The notes under the pieces were generated by a model that saw only the letters and a program-made list of their open reading frames with translations, had not been told where the DNA came from and did not search any database. 10,998 bases of DNA from Bacteroidales bacterium (lineage in GTDB: Bacteria; Bacteroidota; Bacteroidia; Bacteroidales; P3), in the NCBI GenBank assembly GCA_017507285.1, contig JAFWBF010000146.1, forward strand, positions 1 through 10,998, in the 5' to 3' direction. Position numbers and translations under genes: made by a program. This document shows positions 1 through 5,578 of this stretch, piece after piece. Within the stretch, counting starts at the first letter, position 1; every line of letters starts with the position of its first letter.

Positions 1-82
1 CCAAATATCCGACGACCCCAAAATTCCGTGTAAAATAACAAGGGGTTTTCCATTTCCAAAACTACGAAAAAACAAATCTTTG

Positions 83-113
83 TTGCACATGTCAAAAATA
101 AATATTAATTTTG
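83..113 (+). promoter_or_regulatory. Candidate promoter of rnfA (Bacteroidota type)
   Basis: TAATTTTG at 106-113 fits the Bacteroidota -7 consensus TAnnTTTG, with a TTG at 83-85 about 20 bp upstream as a possible -33 element. Transcription would begin near 120, leaving a leader of about 110 nt before rnfA. Positions 1-80 show no recognisable gene. None of the three plus frames there reads like the end of an rnfE or other rnf subunit gene. Confidence 0.55.
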
Positions 114-230
114 CAGTTCGTTTGTAAGGTTAGTTATAACTTGTCGGGAAACGAAAAAAAAACCGATATGTTGTATTTCTTGCCTTTGGGCGAACAAAAA
201 AATATTTGTTATCAAAAAAACATTATAGTT

Positions 231-803
231 ATGGAATATATTCTTATTATCATCGGAGCCATTTTTGTCAACAACGTAGTGTTGGCACAGTTTTTGGCTA
301 TTTGTCCGTTTTTGGGCGTATCGAAAGATGTAAAAAGCTCGTTGGGTATGGGTGGAGCAGTGCTGTTTGTAATGCTCATAGCCACGATGGTTACTTACCT
401 TATCCAAACTTATATTTTAGATCCCTATGGATTGGGATACTTGCAGACTATCTGCTTTATTCTGGTGATAGCCGGCTTGGTACAGATGGTGGAAATTATT
501 CTTAAGAAGATTGCTCCTGCATTGTACCAAACTTTGGGAATTTTTCTTCCGCTTATCACTACCAACTGTGCGGTGTTGGGTGTGGCCATAATGGTAATAC
601 AAAAAGAAATGACTCTTTTGGAAAGTATCACCTACGCTTGTGGTACAGCCATAGGCTTTACTTTGGCATTGGTAATATTTGCCGGCATACGCGAACAGCT
701 GGCTTTGACCAAGGTGCCTAAGGCAATGCAAGGCATACCTATCGCATTGGTTACAGCCGGTATATTGGCAATGGCTTTCATGGGCTTTTCCGGTTTGGTA
801 TAA
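231..803 (+). CDS. rnfA: Rnf complex membrane subunit RnfA (RsxA)
   Basis: This is a full-length RnfA of 190 residues (the family is about 190-195). RnfA is an integral inner-membrane subunit of the Rnf complex, which couples ferredoxin:NAD+ electron transfer to Na+ or H+ pumping. The sequence is hydrophobic with about six membrane segments. Family hallmarks are the VNNVVLAQFLAICPFLGVSK stretch near the N-terminus (Cys25), FLPLITTNCAVLGVA (Cys113) and the C-terminal AFMGFSGLV. In the related RnfA/RnfE and NqrD/NqrE pairs these two cysteines hold an iron centre within the membrane. The frame is open upstream to 111, but that extension is charged and unlike RnfA, so ATG 231 is chosen. NqrE is the main alternative, but CPFLGVSK and FMGFSGLV fit RnfA better. 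Oddly, no other rnf gene is visible: a promoter lies upstream and a terminator downstream, so this copy appears to be transcribed alone. Confidence 0.93.
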   Translation: MEYILIIIGAIFVNNVVLAQFLAICPFLGVSKDVKSSLGMGGAVLFVMLIATMVTYLIQTYILDPYGLGYLQTICFILVIAGLVQMVEIILKKIAPALYQTLGIFLPLITTNCAVLGVAIMVIQKEMTLLESITYACGTAIGFTLALVIFAGIREQLALTKVPKAMQGIPIALVTAGILAMAFMGFSGLV

Positions 804-825
804 AGCATTTTTATAGTCGAAAAAG

Positions 826-868
826 TAGGAAACAAGCAGTTATAGGGTGCTTGTTTCCTATTTTTTTT
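826..868 (+). terminator. Intrinsic terminator after rnfA
   Basis: A perfect 13-bp stem (TAGGAAACAAGCA at 826-838 with its complement at 848-860) encloses a 9-nt loop and is followed at once by eight T residues (861-868). It sits 23 nt after the rnfA stop. Confidence 0.93.
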
Positions 869-880
869 GCCCTCGTAGGT

Positions 881-903
881 GCAAATTTGCTATTTGTAAA
901 TAG
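881..903. repeat. Overlapping small palindromes upstream of the lipoprotein promoter
   Basis: GCAAATTTGC at 881-890 is a perfect 10-bp palindrome. The final C also begins CTATTT-gt-AAATAG at 890-903, a 6-bp dyad. They lie between the rnfA terminator and the promoter at 951-983, so they could be an operator for the downstream gene. In AT-rich DNA such dyads can also arise by chance. Confidence 0.3.
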
Positions 904-950
904 TTAAATAACAGTGAGGTATAAAATAATAGAGATTTTTTTTTCTTTTT

Positions 951-983
951 TTGCTTGTAAATAATAAAAATGTAGTACTTTTG
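951..983 (+). promoter_or_regulatory. Promoter of the small Ala/Glu-rich lipoprotein gene
   Basis: TACTTTTG at 976-983 is a clear TAnnTTTG -7 element, followed by GCAAAATAAAT. A -33 element may be TTG at 951-953 or 955-957, just after a long T-rich tract (936-952). The expected start of transcription is near 990, about 40 nt before the ATG at 1031. Confidence 0.65.
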
Positions 984-1030
984 CAAAATAAATCAATCTA
1001 ATAGATAACATAAAATAATTAGCAAAGAAG

Positions 1031-1246
1031 ATGAAAAAAGTAATGTTTTTATTGGCTGTTGCCGGTATGTTTTCTTTCGCAGCTTGTAATAACAATGCAG
1101 CAGAAGCTCCTGCTGAAGAAGCTGTAGTTGAAGAAACTGTTGCTGAAGAAGTTGCTCCTGCTGAAGAAGTTGTTGCTGATACAACTGCTGTTGAAGAAGT
1201 TGCTACAGAAACAGAAGAAGTTGCTGCAGAAGAAGTTGCTCAATAA
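1031..1246 (+). CDS. Small Ala/Glu/Val-rich lipoprotein
   Basis: This encodes a 71-residue protein. Residues 1-18 are a lipoprotein signal peptide (MKKVMFLLAVAGMFSFAA) and Cys19 is the likely lipidated residue, in the lipobox FAAC. After CNNN the mature part of about 50 residues is almost entirely Ala, Glu and Val with a few Thr and Pro. It is strongly acidic, has no Cys after position 19 and shows no folded-domain motif. The DNA is accordingly repetitive: GCTGAAGAAGTTGCT-like strings recur through 1105-1240 and keep several frames open, which explains the long shadow ORFs on both strands. Its own promoter and terminator suggest an independent transcript. Short acidic lipoproteins with this signal-peptide style are common in Bacteroidales, but I know of no function. 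The signal peptide and dedicated signals argue against a chance ORF. Confidence 0.85.
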   Translation: MKKVMFLLAVAGMFSFAACNNNAAEAPAEEAVVEETVAEEVAPAEEVVADTTAVEEVATETEEVAAEEVAQ

Positions 1247-1273
1247 TTATTGGCACATAGCATTAAGGCAAAA

Positions 1274-1315
1274 AAAGAGAGGATTGCAATTGGCAACCCT
1301 CTCTTTGTTTTTCTT
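1274..1315. terminator. Bidirectional intrinsic terminator between convergent genes
   Basis: AAAGAGAGG (1274-1282) pairs with CCTCTCTTT (1298-1306). The stem continues past one mismatch for three more pairs around loop 1287-1293. A T-rich run (1304-1315) follows on the plus strand. The A-run at 1270-1276 supplies a U-tract for transcripts arriving on the minus strand. It sits between the lipoprotein gene ending at 1246 and the minus-strand operon ending at 1329. Confidence 0.85.
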
Positions 1316-1328
1316 ATTACCCGTTTTT

Positions 1329-1748
1329 TTATTTTGCCACAGATACTTTGAATTTCATAGGCGATACAACGCTTGCATGTCCGAAGTCGGAATCTTCGAT
1401 AATGAAGGTTATTTCGCCCGGCGACATATCAAATCTTACATTTTCGTAGTACAAGTAGTCTGTGTTGCCGTCGCGATAAGGCAATAGGTAAGGAAGCATA
1501 TTGTCGCGGTTATTCTCGTCTATGTAATAAGCCACCACAATACCGTCTTCTATTACGCCGGGAGTAATTTCGGGAGCCGAAAAAGTGGCGTAGATATAAG
1601 GTAATTCGTAATTGTCTACCCATTGATTTGGATAAACATCAATGTAAAACGATTCGACACAGCCTTGGTGTACATGAACAATCGTTTCTTTTCCACAGCC
1701 TGCCATCAGGAAAGGCAAAACTGCCAGTGCTAAGATAAGTTTTCTCAT
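1329..1748 (-). CDS. Small lipoprotein of unknown function, last gene of the pheS run
   Basis: This encodes a 139-residue protein with a clear lipoprotein signal peptide: MRKLILALAVLPFLMAGC, lipobox MAGC, lipidated Cys18. The mature domain is rich in Tyr, Asp and Glu and looks all-beta. It includes YIYATFSAPEITPGVIEDG, a pattern of alternating hydrophobics (GIVVAYYID), LPYLLPYRDG, and a closing segment with FIIEDSDF and MKFKVSVAK. It resembles short Bacteroides lipoproteins that pair a 'tF.vPeIt..v.e.G.V.ayy' stretch with a closing 'dF.....p.tfkvv'. I recognise that pattern from memory and know no function for it. The ATG lies 7 nt after the upstream exonuclease stop, so the two are probably co-transcribed. 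The bidirectional terminator at 1274-1315 ends the unit. Confidence 0.82.
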   Translation of the reverse strand: MRKLILALAVLPFLMAGCGKETIVHVHQGCVESFYIDVYPNQWVDNYELPYIYATFSAPEITPGVIEDGIVVAYYIDENNRDNMLPYLLPYRDGNTDYLYYENVRFDMSPGEITFIIEDSDFGHASVVSPMKFKVSVAK

Positions 1749-1755
1749 AATGAAT

Positions 1756-2475
1756 TTATTTTATAATTATGTAATCTTGTTTTATGGTTTCTCGTCCCGT
1801 CATTTTTAGGAACAGCTGAGCCACCGTTATCGTGTCTTTTTCGCAGTAGGTGGCTATTCGGGATAAATCCTTGTTGGTCCAATATACTGCAGCTATCTCG
1901 CTGCCGTCTATATCGTCCTTTGGCGAAGGTATTCCCATGGTTGTTGCCAGCAGTTCGAGGGAGGTGTAGTGCTTGTAGTCGCCAAATTTCCACATGTCCA
2001 GCGTATCTATATGCATATTGTCCCACGATTTTCGCCCCATGAGGTTCATCGTTTTTGGTATCGGCACCCCGTTCACTATCATTCGGCGGCAAAGGTAGGG
2101 GAGGTCAAACTCCTTTAAGTTGTGGCCGCACAGCCGGCATTCGGCGGTGCCGAAATGTTTTGCTACCAGCTCGGCAAAAGCCGAAAGTATCTCTTTCTCG
2201 ATGTGTGAGGCGTACGATTTTACGTACAACTTGCCGTCTCTTATAAAAGCTGCCGACACGCATACCACTTTGCCAAACTCGGCATATATACCGGCACGCT
2301 CGTAAAGCTGGGCAGGGCTGCTGCCATTACCGCCACTGTCGTAGCGAACAAGGGTGGCTGCCTTCTTGTCCCATAGCTGTCGCATACTGTCGTCGAGGCA
2401 GTCGTATCCGGCACTTTGTGGCACCGTTTCGATGTCTACAAACAGTATGCGTTCTATATTGACGGAGGAATACAT
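1756..2475 (-). CDS. Predicted 3'-5' exonuclease, PolB exonuclease-domain-like
   Basis: This 239-residue protein is one stand-alone DEDD-type exonuclease domain, as in the 'predicted 3'-5' exonuclease related to the exonuclease domain of PolB' family. Three motifs carry the expected metal ligands. Exo I is FVDIETVP with Asp14 and Glu16. Exo II is GHNLKEFDLPYL with Asn119, Phe123 and Asp124. Exo III is YCEKD with Tyr210 and Asp214, the DEDDy type. No polymerase domain follows. The expected reaction is metal-dependent removal of 3' nucleotides from DNA; the physiological substrate is not evident. The start is ATG 2475, whose A is the last base of the thioredoxin TAA stop (TAATG), a 1-nt overlap typical of translational coupling. 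The same frame runs upstream to 2718, but that part lies inside the thioredoxin gene and adds nothing like the family. Confidence 0.88.
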   Translation of the reverse strand: MYSSVNIERILFVDIETVPQSAGYDCLDDSMRQLWDKKAATLVRYDSGGNGSSPAQLYERAGIYAEFGKVVCVSAAFIRDGKLYVKSYASHIEKEILSAFAELVAKHFGTAECRLCGHNLKEFDLPYLCRRMIVNGVPIPKTMNLMGRKSWDNMHIDTLDMWKFGDYKHYTSLELLATTMGIPSPKDDIDGSEIAAVYWTNKDLSRIATYCEKDTITVAQLFLKMTGRETIKQDYIIIK

Positions 2476-2879
2476 TACTTTTGCTCCAGCACTTTGTTTA
2501 ACGTCGCTATGATGGTTTCTTTTTGTTGGGTGCCCACCATGCGGGTAACTTCCTTGCCATCTTTGAAAACTATCAGTGCCGGTATTCCCGTTATGCGGTA
2601 TCGTCCGGCCACATTCTTGGCTTTGTCCACATCTAGCTTGAGGAATGTAACTTTGCCCTTCATTTCTTTGGCTGCGGCCTCGAAAAGTGGAGCCTGAATA
2701 ATGCAGGGACGGCACCAAGTGGCCCAGAAATCAACTATAACAACGCCTTTGGATATGCTTGCGTCGAAAGTTTTTTCGGTTATTTCCTTTACTTTGCCGT
2801 CGTTGCCGGCAAACACCATATTGCCCAAGCATAGAAATGCCGACAATAGGGCTGTAATGATAAATGTTCTACGTTTCAT
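2475..2879 (-). CDS. Periplasmic thioredoxin-fold protein with a WCRPC active site
   Basis: This 134-residue thioredoxin has an N-terminal signal peptide (residues 1-24: basic MKRRT, then a hydrophobic core ending MVFA) and so should act in the periplasm. The thioredoxin domain starts near residue 30. DFWATWCRPC holds the redox pair Cys56/Cys59, and TGIPALIVFKDG holds the cis-proline Pro100 that packs against it. The dipeptide between the cysteines is Arg-Pro instead of the Gly-Pro of cytosolic thioredoxin, which should shift the redox potential. The signal peptide contains a further Cys17. A likely role is disulfide reduction or exchange on envelope proteins; the partner reductase is not in the window. 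The gene lies 30 nt downstream of folB and overlaps the exonuclease start by one base. Confidence 0.92.
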   Translation of the reverse strand: MKRRTFIITALLSAFLCLGNMVFAGNDGKVKEITEKTFDASISKGVVIVDFWATWCRPCIIQAPLFEAAAKEMKGKVTFLKLDVDKAKNVAGRYRITGIPALIVFKDGKEVTRMVGTQQKETIIATLNKVLEQK

Positions 2880-2909
2880 AATATTATTTTTGTCGTTTGT
2901 GTTTTTGTG

Positions 2910-3269
2910 TTATTCTCTTGTTTTTTCTATTTCAACACTTACTGCGGCCAATTGGCCACCTAGTGGCGGATTTAATTTAGACACTTTGACGCTTAGGTGC
3001 TCCACTCCGGCAAATTTGTCAAGCACAGCATTGGCAATACGCTCGCACACATTTTCCAATAGTTTCGATGGTATTGCCATTTCGTGCTTCACTGTTTGGT
3101 ATACCGATAGGTAGTTTACAGTATCGGCCAGCTCGTCGGAGGTTTGGCTCCGCGATGTGTCAACTTCTAGCTCCATATCCACGCAAAAGTGCGTCCCGAT
3201 GGCTTGTTCCTCGGCAAAGCAGCCGTGAAAGGCGTAGAAGTTCATTTTTTCTAGTCGTATCTTTGCCAT
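2910..3269 (-). CDS. folB: Dihydroneopterin aldolase
   Basis: This 119-residue protein matches the usual size of FolB. The enzyme cleaves 7,8-dihydroneopterin to 6-hydroxymethyl-7,8-dihydropterin and glycolaldehyde in folate synthesis. Diagnostic stretches are MNFYAFHGCFAEEQAIGTHF with the catalytic Glu (Glu20/Glu21 region), DTVNYLSVYQTVKHEM, SKLLENVCERIANAVL, and VKVSKLNPPLGGQL, where Lys98 is the conserved active-site lysine before the Pro-Pro. The FolX epimerase is a close relative, but the KxxPP context and the lone bacterial gene favour FolB. The ATG is 8 nt after the pheS stop. Pairing of pheS with folB is not functionally obvious and may simply share growth-related expression. Confidence 0.95.
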   Translation of the reverse strand: MAKIRLEKMNFYAFHGCFAEEQAIGTHFCVDMELEVDTSRSQTSDELADTVNYLSVYQTVKHEMAIPSKLLENVCERIANAVLDKFAGVEHLSVKVSKLNPPLGGQLAAVSVEIEKTRE

Positions 3270-3277
3270 AAACCAGC

Positions 3278-4318
3278 CTAGAGTATTGCTTCAAATTGTT
3301 TAAGGAATCTCAAATCGTTCTCGAAGTATAGTCGCAGGTCGCGTATTTGATATTTAAGCATAGCCATGCGTTCCACGCCCATACCGAAAGCAAAACCCGA
3401 ATACTCCTTGCTGTCGATACCGCTAGCCTCAAGCACATTGGGATCGACCATTCCGCAACCCAAAATCTCCAGCCATCCTGTATGTTTGCAGATGTTGCAA
3501 CCTTTTCCGCCGCAAATGTTGCACGAAATGTCCATCTCGGCCGACGGTTCGGTGAATGGGAAATACGAAGGGCGCAGGCGTATTTGTGTGTCTTCGCCAA
3601 ACATTTCTTTGGCAAAGTATAGTAGAGTTTGTTTAAGGTCGGCAAACGACACTTTTTTGTCGATGTATAATCCTTCTACCTGGTGGAATATGCAGTGTGC
3701 TCGGGCAGAGATAGCTTCGTTGCGGAACACACGTCCGGGAGCTATAATTCTTATTGGCGGTTGAGCCTTTTCCATCACTCGTACCTGCACCGACGAGGTG
3801 TGGGTGCGTAGTGCTACATCGCCATGTTTGCCTTCTTTTTCTATAAAGAAGGTGTCCTGCATATCTCGTGCCGGATGTTCGGGCGGAAAGTTGAGTGCCG
3901 AAAATATATGCCAGTCATCTTCTATTTCCGGAGCTTCTGCTACGGTGAAACCTATGCGGGCAAAAATGTCTATAATCTCGTTTTGTACCACCGAAAGGAC
4001 GTGGCGACTGCCAATCTCGGCAAAGTCGGTAGGCATAGTCAGGTCCATATCGCCGCTGTCGTCGCTTTGTTCTTCCACAAAGGCTTTAAATTCTTCTATC
4101 TTGGCTTGTGCTGCGTTTTTCAGTTGGTTTAGTAGCTGTCCCATCTCGCGTTTTTGGTCGTTTGGTATGGTTTTGAACGTTTCAAAAAGGTCGTTCATCA
4201 CACCTTTCTTGCCCAAAAACTTTATGCGGAACTGTTCTATTCCTTCAATCTTGTTGGCGAAACCATCAATAGTGGTCTCGTTTATTTCTTTTAAGTAGTT
4301 CTCTATTTTTTCTTTCAT
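3278..4318 (-). CDS. pheS: Phenylalanine-tRNA ligase alpha subunit
   Basis: This 346-residue alpha subunit of the alpha2-beta2 phenylalanyl-tRNA synthetase charges tRNA-Phe using ATP. The N-terminal 85 residues form the charged coiled-coil arm that contacts tRNA. The class II catalytic core follows: motif 2 near 195-217 (GRVFRNEAISARAHCIFHQV), FTEPSAEMD at 255-263, and motif 3 at 308-323 (GFAFGMGVERMAMLKY). A CxxC-x4-CxxC knuckle (Cys266, 269, 274, 277) sits before GWLEILGCGMVDPN. E. coli PheS lacks this knuckle, but it is seen in several other phyla. All catalytic motifs are intact. pheT is not adjacent, since folB follows directly; split pheS and pheT loci are normal in Bacteroidota. ATG 4318 gives the family's usual N-terminus. 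Confidence 0.97.
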   Translation of the reverse strand: MKEKIENYLKEINETTIDGFANKIEGIEQFRIKFLGKKGVMNDLFETFKTIPNDQKREMGQLLNQLKNAAQAKIEEFKAFVEEQSDDSGDMDLTMPTDFAEIGSRHVLSVVQNEIIDIFARIGFTVAEAPEIEDDWHIFSALNFPPEHPARDMQDTFFIEKEGKHGDVALRTHTSSVQVRVMEKAQPPIRIIAPGRVFRNEAISARAHCIFHQVEGLYIDKKVSFADLKQTLLYFAKEMFGEDTQIRLRPSYFPFTEPSAEMDISCNICGGKGCNICKHTGWLEILGCGMVDPNVLEASGIDSKEYSGFAFGMGVERMAMLKYQIRDLRLYFENDLRFLKQFEAIL

Positions 4319-4387
4319 CTATCGGTATTGTTATTATCTGTTACAAAAAATATTTGTTGCTTCGTAAAAGTTATAATAACGGAGTTT
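4319..4387 (-). promoter_or_regulatory. Gap upstream of pheS with a weak candidate promoter
   Basis: Reading the minus strand, TATTTTTTG (4352-4344) is a -7-like element with one base too many between TA and TTTG. It would place the transcript start near 4337, about 19 nt before the pheS ATG. GTTATTAT at 4330-4337 and its complement at 4373-4380 form an 8-bp dyad around it. No T-tract terminator follows the cyclophilin stop, so read-through from that gene is also possible. Confidence 0.3.
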
Positions 4388-5083
4388 TTATTCTTCTATT
4401 ACGCTTATTCTCATTTTTACGTCAACAACGGGGCGGTTGTTGCGGTCGCATTCTACAGCGGCAATCTTGTCGATAACTTCTAGGCCTTCCACTACTTCGC
4501 CAAACACCGTGTAGTCGTTGTCCAAGAAGGGTGTTCCACCAATGGTCTTGTAGGTTTCAATTTGTTCGGGGGTGTACTCTACAGTGTTTTTACGCTGCAT
4601 TTGCATCATCTTAAGCTGTTGTTCGTTGTACTTTTGGCCATGCACAATGTAGAACTGCGATCCCGACGATTCTTTCTTGGGGTTTACGGCATCGCCTTGC
4701 CTTGCTGCTGCCAAAGCACCCTTCTTATGGTAGCGGTGAGGTACAAATTCGGCCGGAATGGTGTATCCCGGACTGCCGTTGCCAAGCATCTGACCGGGCT
4801 TTGCATTTTTCGATTTCGGGTCGCCTCCCTGTATCATAAAATTGTTGATCACTCGATGGAATAATAAATCGTCAAAAAAACCATTTTTTACCAGTTTAAT
4901 GAAGTTTTCTTTGTGCAAAGGTGTGTCATTATACAGCAAAATCTTCATTTTTCCATACGAAGTTTCAACTAAAACGTATGTTTTTTTTTCTTTTCTTACC
5001 GTTTGACTATTAGCATTTTGTGTAAAAGAAAAAAAGAAAACCATTAAAAAAAATGCTAAAAATGTCAGTTTTTTTCTGTTCAT
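4388..5083 (-). CDS. Secreted cyclophilin-type peptidylprolyl isomerase
   Basis: This 231-residue protein has a signal peptide (MNRKKLTFLAFFLMVFFFSF, cleavage near NANSQ, residue 26). A cyclophilin domain follows, which should catalyse cis-trans isomerisation of X-Pro bonds in envelope proteins. Core motifs are LLFHRVINNFMIQGGDP with Arg77, Phe82 and Gln85 at catalytic or peptide-binding positions, then GSQFYIVHGQ and LDNDYTVFGEVVEGLEVIDKI. Between the last two is an insertion of about 35 residues, Lys/Gln/Met-rich and probably helical (EQQLKMMQMQRKNTVEYTPE). The reading frame is open upstream to an ATG at 5128. The minus-strand -7 element at 5113-5106 puts the transcript start near 5099, so that ATG would not be in the mRNA; ATG 5083 also gives a clean signal peptide. 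The gene is divergent from the lipoprotein gene at 5155. Confidence 0.94.
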   Translation of the reverse strand: MNRKKLTFLAFFLMVFFFSFTQNANSQTVRKEKKTYVLVETSYGKMKILLYNDTPLHKENFIKLVKNGFFDDLLFHRVINNFMIQGGDPKSKNAKPGQMLGNGSPGYTIPAEFVPHRYHKKGALAAARQGDAVNPKKESSGSQFYIVHGQKYNEQQLKMMQMQRKNTVEYTPEQIETYKTIGGTPFLDNDYTVFGEVVEGLEVIDKIAAVECDRNNRPVVDVKMRISVIEE

Positions 5084-5097
5084 ATCTATAAAAATAT

Positions 5098-5105
5098 TAT
5101 TTTTG
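5098..5105 (+). promoter_or_regulatory. Promoter of the lipoprotein/DUF4301 unit (-7 element)
   Basis: TATTTTTG matches TAnnTTTG and would start transcription near 5112, giving a leader of about 43 nt before the ATG at 5155. The -33 region (around 5072-5080) is T-rich without a clean TTTG. It is back to back with the cyclophilin -7 element. Confidence 0.5.
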
Positions 5106-5113
5106 CAAAAGTA
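5106..5113 (-). promoter_or_regulatory. Promoter of the cyclophilin gene (-7 element)
   Basis: Read on the minus strand this is TACTTTTG, a full TAnnTTTG match followed by CAAAAATAAT. The expected transcript start near 5099 leaves a short leader to ATG 5083. The -33 element is not clear. This element abuts the plus-strand -7 element at 5098-5105. Confidence 0.65.
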
Positions 5114-5154
5114 AATCAAATAATTCAATTGTGTAACAATAAAAATAACTTTTA

Positions 5155-5559
5155 ATGATGAAAAAACCCGTTTTAGTAGTTAGTTTGTTGATAATAACAA
5201 TTTTATCAGTGAATATTTTTATTTCTTGTGATAAAGATACTGATTGCACTATTTTGGTAACGGTTATCGATGGTCAAACCCAAAAAATTGTTCCCGGAGC
5301 CAATGTTTATTTTGGCAAGGATAGTAGCGACTATAATGTAACCGGACTTACCGATTCCAAGGGTCAGTTTGTTCATACCTACAAAAGTCCCGCTATCTAT
5401 GATATGGAAGCATCAATAGATTATCAGGCCAAGATAGATGAAACTTATTATTGGGCTATTCATAAAGAAGGCCACAATAGTTTCCGTCTGAGAGAGGGCG
5501 ATACGATAAAAAGGGATTTGATATTTACGCAATCAGATTCGATAAAGAAACTATATTAA
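5155..5559 (+). CDS. Lipoprotein with a carboxypeptidase-regulatory-like beta domain
   Basis: This 134-residue protein starts MMKKPVLVV; either of two tandem ATGs (5155 or 5158) may be used. Residues 1-24 are hydrophobic and end in the lipobox IFISC, so Cys25 is probably lipidated. The next residues, DKDTD, are acidic, as in many surface-exposed Bacteroidota lipoproteins. Residues 31-85 fit a small beta-sandwich of the carboxypeptidase-regulatory / transthyretin-like type: TILVTVIDGQ, IVPGANVYF, VTGLTDSKGQFVHTY. These domains occur widely in Bacteroidota envelope proteins, often as structural modules. The tail is charged and carries no enzyme motif. The gene ends 19 nt before the DUF4301 gene with no terminator between, so the two are likely one transcript. 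The specific function is unknown. Confidence 0.82.
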   Translation: MMKKPVLVVSLLIITILSVNIFISCDKDTDCTILVTVIDGQTQKIVPGANVYFGKDSSDYNVTGLTDSKGQFVHTYKSPAIYDMEASIDYQAKIDETYYWAIHKEGHNSFRLREGDTIKRDLIFTQSDSIKKLY

Positions 5560-5578
5560 TAAACTAGTATTCGGAGTA

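Noticed and set aside
1..53. Minus-strand reading frame from ATG at 53 running off the left edge (MENPLLFYTEFWGRRIF)
   Set aside because: Only 17 codons are visible and I recognise no family. The minus-strand TAGTTTTG at 64-57 would start transcription after this ATG, so the signals do not fit together.
111..230. N-terminal extension of rnfA
   Set aside because: The frame is open, but the extra residues are charged and unlike RnfA, and the extension starts inside the candidate promoter.
1049..1243. Long ORFs antisense and in another frame over the small lipoprotein gene
   Set aside because: They arise from the repetitive Ala/Glu/Val coding DNA, which lacks stops in several frames. Their products are runs of Phe/Ser or Lys/Leu with no family resemblance.
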